In this document: piece after piece, positions 10,149-18,567 of the stretch
Layout of the letters: each line of letters starts with the position of its first letter
How positions within the stretch are numbered: the first letter of the stretch is position 1
Origin: an uncultured Lachnospiraceae bacterium
GTDB taxonomy: Bacteria; Bacillota; Clostridia; Lachnospirales; Lachnospiraceae
NCBI GenBank assembly: GCA_910588965.1
Contig: CAJUSO010000018.1
Span: forward strand, 1-58,815
DNA length: 58,815 bases
Direction of reading: 5' to 3'
Notes under the pieces: generated by a model
Database searches by the model: none
What the model was told of the DNA's origin: nothing
Seen by the model: the letters and a program-made list of their open reading frames with translations, nothing else
Translations under genes and position numbers: made by a program

Positions 10149-11123
10149 ATGGAAAAAGAGATTCAGACAATTGGCGTGCTCACAAGCGGCGGGGATGCGC
10201 CGGGCATGAACGCGGCAATCCGTGCAGTCGTGCGTGAGGCCATTTTTAACGGCAAGAAGGTAAAGGGCATCAAGAGGGGATATGCAGGGCTCTTGCAGGA
10301 AGAGATTATGGACATGACCGCCAGGGACGTGTCAGATACCATCCAGCGCGGCGGCACTATCCTGCAGACGGCCAGGTGCCCGGAATTTACCACGGAGGAA
10401 GGGCAGCGCAAGGGTGCGGAAATCTGCAGGAAGCATGGCATTGACGGCGTTATCGTGATTGGCGGGGACGGCTCTTTCCGCGGGGCGCAGAAGCTGGCAG
10501 CCCAAGGCATCAATGTGGTAGGGATCCCAGGGACCATAGATTTGGATATCGCATGCACGGAATATACCATTGGGTTTGATACGGCAGTCAATACGGCGAT
10601 GGAAGCGATTGACAAGGTACGCGACACTTCCACTTCCCACGAGCGCTGCTCCATTATTGAGGTTATGGGGCGCGGCGCAGGCTATATTGCCCTGTGGTGC
10701 GGGATTGCCAACGGGGCAGAGGATATCCTGCTGCCGGAGAAATATGATTTTGACGAGCAGAAGCTGGTAAATAATATCATTGCAAACCGCAAGCGCGGCA
10801 AAAAGCACCACATTATCATCAATGCCGAGGGCATCGGGCATTCCAGCAGCATGGCAAAGCGTATTGAGGCAGCTACAGGCCTTGAGACACGTGCTACCAT
10901 CCTGGGGCACATGCAGCGCGGGGGGAGCCCCACCTGTAAAGACCGTGTCTATGCATCCACCATGGGCGCGTTTGCCGTGGATTTGCTGTGCCAGGGCAAG
11001 AATAACCGGGTCGTGGCTTATTGCCATGGGAATTACACGGATTTTGATATTGACGAGGCGCTGGCAATGCAGAAGAAGGTTCCGGAATTCCAGTTTAAGA
11101 TTTGCAAGAACCTGAGCGCTTAG
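10149..11123 (+). CDS. pfkA: ATP-dependent 6-phosphofructokinase
   Basis: Glycolytic enzyme converting fructose 6-phosphate to fructose 1,6-bisphosphate. It has 324 residues, the normal length of the bacterial PfkA subunit. Visible motifs: the N-terminal SGGDAPGMNAAIR ATP loop, GGDGSFRGA (the Gly typical of ATP-using rather than PPi-using forms), PGTIDLDI with the catalytic Asp, TSHERC, and the substrate-site MGRGAGY. Leu replaces the usual Asn in the PGTIDND motif. The start ATG has GGAGG 11 bases upstream. The TrmH-family gene starts 10 bases after the stop, so the two are probably cotranscribed. Confidence 0.96.
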   Translation: MEKEIQTIGVLTSGGDAPGMNAAIRAVVREAIFNGKKVKGIKRGYAGLLQEEIMDMTARDVSDTIQRGGTILQTARCPEFTTEEGQRKGAEICRKHGIDGVIVIGGDGSFRGAQKLAAQGINVVGIPGTIDLDIACTEYTIGFDTAVNTAMEAIDKVRDTSTSHERCSIIEVMGRGAGYIALWCGIANGAEDILLPEKYDFDEQKLVNNIIANRKRGKKHHIIINAEGIGHSSSMAKRIEAATGLETRATILGHMQRGGSPTCKDRVYASTMGAFAVDLLCQGKNNRVVAYCHGNYTDFDIDEALAMQKKVPEFQFKICKNLSA

Positions 11124-11133
11124 GGGGCGCCGC

Positions 11134-11916
11134 ATGATTACCAGCACGGCCAACCAGCAGATAAAGCGCATTGCGCTCCTGAACCGGAAGGCAAAAGCCC
11201 GTTATGGGCAGCAGGTTTTTGTGGCGGAGGGCATGAAGATGTGCCTGGAGGCCCCCAAAGAGCAGATCCAGGCAATGTACGTCTCTGAGTCTTTCCTGGA
11301 AGATGAGGGCAGGAGGGCAGAAGTTTCGGGCTATTCCTATGAAGTTGTGTCAGACGCGGTATTTTGCGCTGCCAGCGATACGGAGACCCCGCAGGGGATA
11401 CTGTGCCTGGTCAGGATGCCGTCTTACCGCCTGGAGGACCTTATGGGCGGCCAGCCGGCTGGGCAGGCGCATTTGCTGATTGTGGAAGGGATCCAAGACC
11501 CCGGGAATTTAGGCACGATGATAAGGACAGGCGAAGGGGCAGGCGTGACGGGGGTTATTATGGACAAGTCTACCGTGGATATTTTCCATCCGAAGGTAAT
11601 CCGCGCTACGATGGGTTCCATATACCGCATGCCTTTTTATAGCGCTTCTGACCTGGCAGGTACGGTCGGGCAGCTTAAAGAGCGGGGGATTTCCCTGTAT
11701 GCGGCACACTTGGCGGGGGACATGGCCTATGACGAGCCAGATTATACCGGGCCCGTGGGGTTTTTGGTGGGCAATGAAGGGAAGGGCTTAAGCCCACAGG
11801 CTGCAGGCTTGGCAGATGCATATGTAAGGATACCTATGGAGGGGAGCGTAGAGTCTTTGAACGCAGCAGTCGCCGCTGCGCTGCTGATGTATGAAGCCAA
11901 TCGGCAGAGGAGATGA
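11134..11916 (+). CDS. TrmH/SpoU family RNA 2'-O-methyltransferase
   Basis: Knotted (SPOUT) SAM-dependent methyltransferase of 260 residues. The N-terminal substrate-binding domain is followed by the three SpoU motifs: DPGNLGTMIRT, VGNEGKGL and a C-terminal IPMEGSVESLNAAVA that forms the trefoil-knot cofactor site. Relatives methylate 23S rRNA (RlmB- and TsnR-like) or tRNA ribose; the exact target cannot be read from sequence. The gene follows pfkA by 10 bases and converges on a small minus-strand gene. Confidence 0.92.
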   Translation: MITSTANQQIKRIALLNRKAKARYGQQVFVAEGMKMCLEAPKEQIQAMYVSESFLEDEGRRAEVSGYSYEVVSDAVFCAASDTETPQGILCLVRMPSYRLEDLMGGQPAGQAHLLIVEGIQDPGNLGTMIRTGEGAGVTGVIMDKSTVDIFHPKVIRATMGSIYRMPFYSASDLAGTVGQLKERGISLYAAHLAGDMAYDEPDYTGPVGFLVGNEGKGLSPQAAGLADAYVRIPMEGSVESLNAAVAAALLMYEANRQRR

Positions 11917-11973
11917 AAAGGGAGGCTGGACAGACCGCTGTCAGGGATAGCCGCAATCCAGCCCCCGGTCCAT

Positions 11974-12234
11974 TTATTCTTCTATTACATGGATTTCCAA
12001 ATAATCAAAATCAATTGTTTCTACAAAATTGTCCTGGTAAAAGCGGGCTTTGGAATGGCGCTGGAATTCCGTTACCGTGGCATCCAGCCAGATGGGCTTG
12101 CCTAAATCAAATGCATAGCAGGCTTGTTCCAGCGCATGGAAAATTTTGTGGGTACGGGTATCGTTGCTGTTATCAACAATGACAGTGTCTTTTAATAGAC
12201 GGCTGTCCCGGAATATTTTGAACCAGATACGCAT
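11974..12234 (-). CDS. Small conserved protein of unknown function
   Basis: An 86-residue soluble protein starting MRIWFKIFRDSRLLKD. No named domain is recognised. It is basic at the N-terminus, acidic at the C-terminus (ending EE), and predicted alpha/beta. The ATG at 12234 is chosen because AAAGGAGG sits 6 bases upstream; a longer reading to 12279 has no such site. It has its own strong promoter and is divergent from rho, so it is probably a real gene rather than a shadow of the neighbouring region. Confidence 0.72.
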   Translation of the reverse strand: MRIWFKIFRDSRLLKDTVIVDNSNDTRTHKIFHALEQACYAFDLGKPIWLDATVTEFQRHSKARFYQDNFVETIDFDYLEIHVIEE

Positions 12235-12288
12235 GGGCGGCCTCCTTTCGTATACCATACTGTGAATGAAAATATCCATGCTTCTTGT

Positions 12289-12317
12289 ATTATAACGTTA
12301 AATAACAAGAGTTGCAA
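12289..12317 (-). promoter_or_regulatory. SigA-type promoter of the 86-residue protein gene
   Basis: On the minus strand, TTGCAA (12317-12312), a 17-base spacer and TATAAT (12294-12289). It lies 55 bases before the start codon at 12234, back to back with the rho leader. Confidence 0.78.
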
Positions 12318-12350
12318 TAAAAAGTGCTTCCTATTTTTGAGCGGATAGTG

Positions 12351-12356
12351 TATAAT
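12351..12356 (+). promoter_or_regulatory. Probable rho promoter -10
   Basis: A perfect TATAAT 70 bases upstream of the rho ATG. The -35 region at the right distance (TTCCTA) is weak. Confidence 0.5.
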
Positions 12357-12425
12357 GGTCACTATTGCAAAATCATTGTCTAATCAGACAGAGATTCCCG
12401 TTTATAGTTGTAAAAGGAGAAAAAT

Positions 12426-14063
12426 ATGAGAGAAAAATATGAAAGTTTATCCGTTGTGGTGTTAAGGGAGGTGGCCAAAGCGAGAGGATTGCGCCATCTT
12501 TCTGGGTTGAAGAAGAGCGAATTGGTGGAATTGATGCTGAAAGAGGATGAAAAAGAAGCCAATGAGAAGAATACGGAAACGGCTGTGGAGGAGAAAGCAG
12601 GGCCGTCGCAGGAAGATACAAACACAGATTCTGTAAAAAAGGAAACAGCAGCGCCAGTACAGCCCAAAAAGCGCGTGTCTGCCCGGGCCGTAAGGACGGC
12701 GCAGCCCCGGGAAGAGAGGGCAGTACAGCCCAAGGAGGAGAAGCCAGCACAGCCCCGGGAAGAGAGGGCAGTACAGCCCAAGGAGGAGAGGCGCATGCCC
12801 CAAAGGGAGGAGAGGTATACGGCGAACCGTGGGGAAGACAGGGCAGTCCCTGCCCGGGAGGAAAAGCAAAGGTTTGAACGCAGGCCAAACCGGATTATTA
12901 CGGCAGATGGGATTGAAATTGACAACCCTGAACTGGACAGCGGGATTAGCGCCCATGGGATTTTGGAAGTCATGCCGGATGGATATGGGTTTATCCGCTG
13001 CGAGAATTACCTTCCAGGCGACCATGACGTCTATGTCTCCCCCTCCCAAATCCGTAAGTTTGGGCTAAAGACGGGGGATATTATTTTAGGCAACACCAGG
13101 GTGAAGACGCAGCAGGAAAAATTCAGCGCCCTTTTGTATATCAAGAGTATTAATGGCTGCCATCCTTCTGAGATATTGCGGCGCCCGAATTTTGAGGATT
13201 TAACGCCTATCTTCCCCAACAGCAGGATCCGTCTGGAGACAGACCGTTCCGCTGTGGCCATGCGGATTATGGATGTGGTGTCCCCAATCGGCAAGGGGCA
13301 GCGCGGCATGATAGTATCCCCCCCGAAGGCTGGGAAGACTACCCTGCTCAAGCAGGTGGCAAAGGCAGTCACACGCAATAACCCGGAGATGCATCTGATT
13401 ATCCTGCTGATTGACGAGCGGCCGGAGGAAGTGACAGATATCAAGGAAGCCATTGAAGGGGAAAATGTGGAAGTGATTTATTCCACCTTTGACGAACTTC
13501 CAGAGCACCATAAGAGGGTATCTGAAATGGTTGTGGAACGGGCAAGGCGCCTGGTGGAGCACAGGAAGGACGTGATGATCCTCTTAGACAGCATTACCCG
13601 CCTGGCAAGGGCTTATAACCTGATTGTCCCACCCAGCGGCAGGACGTTATCCGGCGGTATCGACCCGGCAGCCCTGCATATGCCGAAGCGGTTCTTTGGG
13701 GCGGCCCGTAACATGCGGGAGGGCGGCAGCATTACCATCCTGGCTACGGCCCTTGTGGATACAGGGAGCAGGATGGACGATGTGATTTATGAGGAATTTA
13801 AGGGAACCGGCAATATGGAGCTTATCCTGGACCGGAAGCTCTCAGAGCGTAGGATTTTCCCAGCCGTGGACATTGTAAAATCCGGCACCCGGAGGGAAGA
13901 CCTGCTCCTGAACAGGGAAGAACAGGAGGCTGTGGAGGTGATGCGCCGGGCAATCAACGGTATGCGGTCTGACGATGCGGTGGAAAGCATCCTGAACCTT
14001 TTTGTACGCACCAACAATAACCGGGAATTCTGCCAGATGGTGAAAAAGACAAAGCTCCTATAA
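12426..14063 (+). CDS. rho: Transcription termination factor Rho
   Basis: Hexameric RNA-dependent ATPase/translocase, 545 residues, longer than the roughly 420 of E. coli Rho. The N-terminal SAP-like Rho_N domain (about residues 1-40) is followed by a low-complexity Glu/Arg/Gln/Pro insertion (about 40-160) with a duplicated PREERAVQPKEE block. Then come the RNA-binding cold-shock-like domain (GILEVMPDGYGFIR), the Walker A SPPKAGKTTLL and Walker B VMILLDSITRLARAYN, and the Q/R-loop region. Such N-terminal insertions occur in Rho of many Clostridia and Actinobacteria, where they add RNA contacts or drive condensation. The ATG has AAAAGGAG upstream. rpmE follows after its own promoter. Confidence 0.96.
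   Translation: MREKYESLSVVVLREVAKARGLRHLSGLKKSELVELMLKEDEKEANEKNTETAVEEKAGPSQEDTNTDSVKKETAAPVQPKKRVSARAVRTAQPREERAVQPKEEKPAQPREERAVQPKEERRMPQREERYTANRGEDRAVPAREEKQRFERRPNRIITADGIEIDNPELDSGISAHGILEVMPDGYGFIRCENYLPGDHDVYVSPSQIRKFGLKTGDIILGNTRVKTQQEKFSALLYIKSINGCHPSEILRRPNFEDLTPIFPNSRIRLETDRSAVAMRIMDVVSPIGKGQRGMIVSPPKAGKTTLLKQVAKAVTRNNPEMHLIILLIDERPEEVTDIKEAIEGENVEVIYSTFDELPEHHKRVSEMVVERARRLVEHRKDVMILLDSITRLARAYNLIVPPSGRTLSGGIDPAALHMPKRFFGAARNMREGGSITILATALVDTGSRMDDVIYEEFKGTGNMELILDRKLSERRIFPAVDIVKSGTRREDLLLNREEQEAVEVMRRAINGMRSDDAVESILNLFVRTNNNREFCQMVKKTKLL
12702..12788 (+). repeat. Tandem 39-bp repeat, 48-bp period, inside rho
   Basis: Two copies, 12702-12740 and 12750-12788, separated by 9 bases. 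The period is a multiple of three, so the frame is kept. The repeat encodes QPREERAVQPKEE in the disordered insertion of Rho. This kind of repeat can expand or contract. Confidence 0.8.
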
Positions 14064-14092
14064 GAAATTAATAAGAAATTTTTGTAAAAAAC

Positions 14093-14121
14093 TTGCATAT
14101 GGGAAAAATCTGTGCTACAAT
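14093..14121 (+). promoter_or_regulatory. SigA-type promoter of rpmE
   Basis: TTGCAT (14093-14098), a 17-base spacer, TACAAT (14116-14121). It lies 30 bases after the rho stop and leaves a leader of about 90 bases before rpmE. Confidence 0.75.
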
Positions 14122-14213
14122 CAGTAGGATGTTGCTTAAATATCGTTTTGCGCGTAACGGTGTATTAATAGAAGTTACAAAGTGCAGAAGTTATAGTATG
14201 CGAGGTGAGAGAG

Positions 14214-14420
14214 ATGAGAGAAGGAATCCATCCGGATTATTATCAGGCAACGGTAACCTGCAACTGCGGGAATACCTTTGTGACAGGTTCCACGAAGAAG
14301 GATATTCACGTTGAAATCTGTTCCAAATGCCACCCGTTCTACACTGGCCAGCAGAAGGCTGCCCAGGCACGCGGGCGTATTGATAAGTTCAATCGGAAGT
14401 ATGGCCTAAACAGCCAGTAA
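14214..14420 (+). CDS. rpmE: 50S ribosomal protein L31
   Basis: The 68-residue L31 of the zinc-binding (C+) type: CNCGN and CSKC supply the four cysteine ligands. It sits at the ribosomal central protuberance bridging to the small subunit. The ATG at 14214 is preferred: GAGGTGA lies 5 bases upstream and the protein then begins MREGIHPDYY, as in the family. An in-frame GTG at 14205 overlaps that site. The order rpmE-DUF1385-prmC-prfA is conserved in Clostridia. Confidence 0.96.
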   Translation: MREGIHPDYYQATVTCNCGNTFVTGSTKKDIHVEICSKCHPFYTGQQKAAQARGRIDKFNRKYGLNSQ

Positions 14421-14440
14421 GGATTTTTAACGAACAAATG

Positions 14441-14500
14441 GCAGCAGGCTCTGCTGCAAAGGGAGGATGTCTGCTTATGGACATCCTCTATTGTTTTTTC
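14441..14500 (+). terminator. rpmE terminator (two hairpins)
   Basis: A 7-bp GCAGCAG/CTGCTGC hairpin (14441-14457) precedes a 9-bp hairpin (14463-14471 with 14480-14488) followed by TATTGTTTTTTC. It probably terminates rpmE transcripts in part, allowing L31 to outnumber downstream products. Confidence 0.8.
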
Positions 14501-14551
14501 ATATAGGATGAGGCGCCCAAAGGAAAATGATGGAAAAAGGGAGAGATAAGA

Positions 14552-15499
14552 TTGGCATATTCTGGAATTGGCGGCCAGGCCGTGATGGAAGGCGTTATGA
14601 TGAAGAACCAGGACACCTACGCCGTGGCAGTAAGAAAGCCTGACCATGAGATTATTGTAGAGAAGAAGGATTACGTTGGCATTTGCAAGAACGCATTCCT
14701 CAAAAACCTGATATTTATAAGGGGGATATTTAACTTTATTGATTCCATGGTATTAGGGATGTCCTGCCTGGCTTTTTCCGCTTCCTTCTACGAGGAGGAA
14801 AAGGAACTACCCGGCGGGCAGCCCCCTATGCCCCAAAAGCAGGGCAAATTTAAGGAAAATTTGGAGATGGGGCTTACGGTTGCTTTGGCAGTGGTGCTGG
14901 CAGTGGTGATTTTTATGGTGTTCCCGTTTTACGCCTCTTTGTTCCTGCAGAGGTTCCTAAAGTCGGAGACGCTGGTGCTCCTGGCTGAGGGGCTGGTGCG
15001 TATCCTGGTATTTGTGGGGTATATCCTGCTGATTTCCCGGATGCAGGATATTAAGCGGGTATTTATGTACCATGGGGCGGAGCACAAATGTATCAACTGC
15101 ATCGAGCATGGATTGGACCTGACCTTGGAGAACGTGAGGAAGAGTTCCCGGGAGCATAAACGCTGCGGGACGAGCTTCCTGTTTGTGGTAATTATCGTTT
15201 CCGTCGTGGCCACCATGTTCATCCGGGTGGATTCTAAAATCCTGCGCTTGGTTTTGCGGCTTGCGGTTATCCCCTTGATTGCCGGGGTTTCCTACGAGTT
15301 CATCCGCCTGGCCGGCAGGAGCGAGAACCCGTTTATCAACTTCTTAAGCAAGCCGGGGATGCTGCTGCAGAGGCTGACCACCAGGGAACCGGACGATGAG
15401 ATGATTGAAGTAGGGATTGCATCTGTAGAGGCAGTATTTGACTGGAAGGGTTATGTGGAGCGCTTGCGGGCAAACGGGCTGGAAGGGCCCAAAACATAA
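14552..15499 (+). CDS. DUF1385 family membrane protein
   Basis: 315 residues. The N-terminus has the family signature GGQAVMEGVMM and an RKPDHEI segment. Three to four hydrophobic segments follow, around residues 110-150 and 215-250, with a cysteine/histidine stretch YHGAEHKCINCIEHG between them that is typical of DUF1385. The function is not established. Homologues sit next to rpmE, prmC and prfA across Clostridia, as here. The start appears to be TTG with GGGAGAG upstream. Confidence 0.88.
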   Translation: MAYSGIGGQAVMEGVMMKNQDTYAVAVRKPDHEIIVEKKDYVGICKNAFLKNLIFIRGIFNFIDSMVLGMSCLAFSASFYEEEKELPGGQPPMPQKQGKFKENLEMGLTVALAVVLAVVIFMVFPFYASLFLQRFLKSETLVLLAEGLVRILVFVGYILLISRMQDIKRVFMYHGAEHKCINCIEHGLDLTLENVRKSSREHKRCGTSFLFVVIIVSVVATMFIRVDSKILRLVLRLAVIPLIAGVSYEFIRLAGRSENPFINFLSKPGMLLQRLTTREPDDEMIEVGIASVEAVFDWKGYVERLRANGLEGPKT

Positions 15500-15526
15500 C
15501 CCTTCTCTTTGGGGAGGATGGAAAGC

Positions 15527-16369
15527 ATGACATTCATGGGCGCGTTAGGATATGGCAGGAAGATGTTAGAAGAGGCCGGCATCCTTGATTTTGGGATAGA
15601 CGCATGGTATTTGTTAGAATATGCCTGTAAGATAGACAGGGGGTATTATTACCTCCATTGCCAGGAAGAGATGGGGGAGGAAGTGTTCCACACATACCAG
15701 CTTCTGCTAAAGAAGCGCAGGGAGCACGTGCCCTTGCAATATATTACAGGAACCCAGGAATTTATGGGCTTGGAATTTAAGGTAAATTCCCATGTGCTGA
15801 TCCCCCGCCAGGATACGGAGACCCTGGTAGAGGAAGCCTTGAAAATATTGGAACCGGGCATGGCCGTGCTGGATTTATGCACAGGCTCTGGCTGCATTGC
15901 CATCAGCCTGGTAAAATGCGCAGGGGTAAAAATTTGTGCGGCTGCCAGCGACATATCCAAACAGGCTCTGTTGGTGGCAAAGGAAAATGCCAAGAGGCAT
16001 CAGGCAGATATTACCTTTATCCGCAGTGATTTGTTCCAGGGGATCCGCGGGGCCTTTGACCTGGTTATTTCGAACCCCCCCTATATCCCCACAGGCGCCA
16101 TCCCTACCTTAATGCCGGAGGTAAAGGATTTTGAGCCTATCGAAGCGCTGGATGGGGAGGGGGACGGCCTTTCCTTTTACCGCAGGATAGCCCGGCAGGC
16201 GCCCCAGTTCCTGAACCCCAACGGATACCTCTATTTTGAAGTCGGGCACGGGCAGGGAAAGCATGTGGCTTTCCTGATGGAAGAGAATGGCTTCCGCAAT
16301 ATCAGAGTAATCAAAGACCTGGCAGGCCATGGCCGTGTAGTCTGCGGCAACCTCCCAGCCGTCGTGTAA
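15527..16369 (+). CDS. prmC: Release factor glutamine N5-methyltransferase PrmC (HemK)
   Basis: SAM-dependent enzyme that methylates the glutamine of the GGQ motif in release factors RF1 and RF2. It has 280 residues. The N-terminal helical domain contacts the release factor; the Rossmann domain has the SAM loop DLCTGSGCIAIS and the active-site NPPY at VISNPPYIP. The ATG at 15527 is chosen because GGGGAGG lies 9 bases upstream; the ATG at 15518 abuts that site. Its substrate gene prfA lies directly downstream, after 45 bases. Confidence 0.95.
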   Translation: MTFMGALGYGRKMLEEAGILDFGIDAWYLLEYACKIDRGYYYLHCQEEMGEEVFHTYQLLLKKRREHVPLQYITGTQEFMGLEFKVNSHVLIPRQDTETLVEEALKILEPGMAVLDLCTGSGCIAISLVKCAGVKICAAASDISKQALLVAKENAKRHQADITFIRSDLFQGIRGAFDLVISNPPYIPTGAIPTLMPEVKDFEPIEALDGEGDGLSFYRRIARQAPQFLNPNGYLYFEVGHGQGKHVAFLMEENGFRNIRVIKDLAGHGRVVCGNLPAVV

Positions 16370-16414
16370 CAAGATTTTGCATCATTTTGCATCACTATAG
16401 AAACGGAGGAACCC

Positions 16415-17491
16415 ATGTTTGATAAATTAGAAGACATCCTTCTTAGGTTTGAGGAAATTATGAACCAGCTCAGCGAGCCTGGCGTCGCCAACGATACCAG
16501 CCGTTTCCGCAAGCTGATGAAAGAGCAGAGCGACCTTGCCCCCATTGTGGAGGCTTATAAGGAATACAAGCAGGCAAAGCAGGGCATAGAAGACTCCCTT
16601 GCGATGTTGGAGGAAGAAAGCGATGAGGAGATGCGCGAGCTTGCCAAAGAAGAGCTGAATGATTCCAAAGAAAAGGTGGAGGCCTTGGAGGGGCATCTGA
16701 AAATCCTCCTGCTTCCCAAAGACCCGAATGACGACAAGAACGTAATCGTAGAGATCCGCGCAGGCGCAGGCGGGGATGAGGCGGCTTTGTTTGCGGCTGA
16801 GATATACCGCATGTATGTCCATTATGCAGAAGGAAGGCGCTGGAAGGTAGAGACGATGGAGTGTGAGGAAATCGGCATCGGCGGCATGAAGAACGTAACT
16901 TTCATGGTGTCCGGGCAGGGGGCATATTCTGTTATGAAATATGAATCCGGCGTACACCGGGTGCAGCGCGTGCCAGAGACCGAATCCGGAGGCCGTATCC
17001 ATACGTCCACCATTACGGTTGCCGTAATGCCGGAAGCAGAGGAAGTGGATGTGGTCATTGATGAGAAGGACATCCGCATTGACGTGATGCGTGCCTCTGG
17101 CAACGGCGGCCAGTGCGTCAATACAACGGATTCGGCCGTACGCCTGACCCATTACCCAACGGGGATTGTCATTTACAGCCAGACGGAGAAGTCCCAGCTC
17201 CAGAATAAGGATAAGGCGTTTGCATTGCTCAGGGCAAAGCTATACGATATAGAATGCCAGAAACAGCACGATGCGGAAGCGGAGGCCAGGAGGAGCCAGA
17301 TTGGCACCGGCGACCGTTCCGAGAAAATCCGCACCTATAACTTCCCCCAGGGGCGTGTGACAGACCATCGGATTAACCTGACGCTGTATAAGCTGGATAA
17401 GGTCATGAACGGGGACATCCAGGAAATTGTGGATGCCTGCATTGCAGCCGACCAGGCGGCGAAGCTAAGCAGCTTTGAGGATAAGGACTGA
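16415..17491 (+). CDS. prfA: Peptide chain release factor 1
   Basis: RF1, which reads UAA and UAG and triggers peptide release, 358 residues. The GGQ loop is within GNGGQCVNTTDSAVRLTH. The codon-recognition domain has PETESGGRIHTST, with the PxT-type tripeptide region of RF1 rather than the SPF of RF2. The start ATG has GGAGG upstream. This is the last gene of the core operon. The UAG specificity of RF1 bears on the in-frame TAG codons at 36426 and 37060, which should therefore be read as stops. Confidence 0.96.
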   Translation: MFDKLEDILLRFEEIMNQLSEPGVANDTSRFRKLMKEQSDLAPIVEAYKEYKQAKQGIEDSLAMLEEESDEEMRELAKEELNDSKEKVEALEGHLKILLLPKDPNDDKNVIVEIRAGAGGDEAALFAAEIYRMYVHYAEGRRWKVETMECEEIGIGGMKNVTFMVSGQGAYSVMKYESGVHRVQRVPETESGGRIHTSTITVAVMPEAEEVDVVIDEKDIRIDVMRASGNGGQCVNTTDSAVRLTHYPTGIVIYSQTEKSQLQNKDKAFALLRAKLYDIECQKQHDAEAEARRSQIGTGDRSEKIRTYNFPQGRVTDHRINLTLYKLDKVMNGDIQEIVDACIAADQAAKLSSFEDKD

Positions 17492-17536
17492 AATCCTTGA
17501 TTCCCGCGAGCAATGAGCCAAGCGGACGTGCTGGCA

Positions 17537-17605
17537 CGGACATTTGGCGAATGCCGCGAGGGTTAACAACTCTGTTGTTAACTGCTGGTTTTCTGGGAAT
17601 GTCCG
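17537..17605 (+). other. Nested inverted repeats, possible structured RNA or intergenic repeat
   Basis: An outer stem, CGGACATT (17537-17544) with AATGTCCG (17598-17605), encloses a perfect inner hairpin, GTTAACAA (17562-17569) with TTGTTAAC (17575-17582). Just upstream, GCCA and TGGC can form a further small stem. The element lies between the prfA stop and a T-tailed terminator. Confidence 0.5.
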
Positions 17606-17638
17606 GCTAGGACAGAAATGGAATAAATATGGAAAAAG

Positions 17639-17680
17639 GACAGTCTTTGGCAGCTTCATCGACTGTCTTTTCTTATTTCT
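17639..17680 (+). terminator. Terminator of the rpmE-prfA operon
   Basis: GACAGTC (17639-17645) pairs with GACTGTC (17661-17667) and extends by three A-T pairs after one G-T. It is followed by TTTTCTTATTTCT. Confidence 0.75.
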
Positions 17681-18036
17681 GGGGGTCATTGATGCACTGC
17701 GTAGCCCTATTTGGGTGGTATGGATGTATGCATAGCTGGGTGGAAACATATATTCTTTTTTGCTTACAAATGCCCATTTTATGGGGGTTTTAGTTTTTGT
17801 GTAATACATATTCTAAAGGCAGTTTGAATTGTTGAGAATAGAATAATTATGGGAAAAATAGTTGTTAACAGCCCTTTTGATTGTTTTTTGTTTTAGTAGG
17901 GCATTGATGCATTGTTTATTCTTGCTAGAGTTACATATATGTATAAGAAAAGTTGTTCAGAACAGTTGAAAAAATAAAAAAATGGGTTATAATTATTATT
18001 GAAATTAATATACTTGCTTTGAGAGGAGGTATGACA

Positions 18037-18567
18037 ATGCAAAAACAATATAAATTATATAGAATTGATAGAGATGTGGTTGATGATGTCATGCCATTAC
18101 TAGATAATTATATGTATGAAAAAGTCAGCGAGTATGTTGTTGCTATCGAATATGATTATTTAAACAATGGATATAAAAAATTATTGGAAGATATGTCAGA
18201 AATGCCAACAACCCAATATATTATTACTGCTAGTGTTTTTTATAAGCTTTTATTATATTTCGTAAAAAATGGAATAGATATATACGAAGTAAAATTGAAT
18301 GCATTATTTGAAGAAGATAATGATTGTCTTTATAAGTATATTAAAGATATAAATCAAAATAAAGATGATGAAATCTTAATGAAATCATTGCTAGATATGC
18401 TTAAGTGGTACAATTATGATGAGGGAATAGATATCAGTCATATGACTTTTGGAATGAAGCAAGATGACAGAATTTGTAGATTCTATTTTTATAATAATGG
18501 TGTATTAGCAATTGATTCGGAAAAAATTATTGTACAGTTATTTAGATTGCTTAAGGATGTTTTATGA
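18037..18567 (+). CDS. Unrecognised protein, first gene of AT-rich cassette
   Basis: 176 residues, acidic and rich in Tyr, Asp and Asn, mostly helical, with no signal peptide or membrane segment. No known domain is recognised. The ATG at 18037 is chosen because GAGAGGAGGT ends 6 bases upstream; the ATG at 18031 abuts that site. The next gene overlaps it by 4 bases (ATGA), and that one overlaps the third in the same way, so the three are translationally coupled. Base use is much more AT-rich than in the core genes upstream, a sign of transfer. Confidence 0.75.
   Translation: MQKQYKLYRIDRDVVDDVMPLLDNYMYEKVSEYVVAIEYDYLNNGYKKLLEDMSEMPTTQYIITASVFYKLLLYFVKNGIDIYEVKLNALFEEDNDCLYKYIKDINQNKDDEILMKSLLDMLKWYNYDEGIDISHMTFGMKQDDRICRFYFYNNGVLAIDSEKIIVQLFRLLKDVL

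Larger units (their letters stand above)
17492..18036 (+). other. Intergenic junction between core operon and AT-rich island
   Basis: A 545-base stretch with no convincing gene. The first part (about 17500-17605) has the base composition of the core and contains nested inverted repeats; a terminator follows at 17639-17680. From about 17740 the sequence becomes markedly AT-rich and remains so through the next three genes. This marks the likely left edge of the accessory island. No tRNA, integrase or clear direct repeat was seen here. Confidence 0.6.

Noticed and set aside
11920..11973. Terminator hairpin between the TrmH-family gene and the convergent small gene
   Set aside because: A GGCTGGA/TCCAGCC pairing exists, but the loop is long and no T tract follows on either strand.
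12373..12888. Long minus-strand frames opposite the 5' part of rho
   Set aside because: They are Pro/Ser/Leu-rich antisense readings of the low-complexity Rho insertion.
14093..14314. A 73-codon plus-strand frame overlapping the start of rpmE
   Set aside because: It covers the rpmE promoter and 5' end in another frame, has no ribosome site and no recognisable protein pattern.
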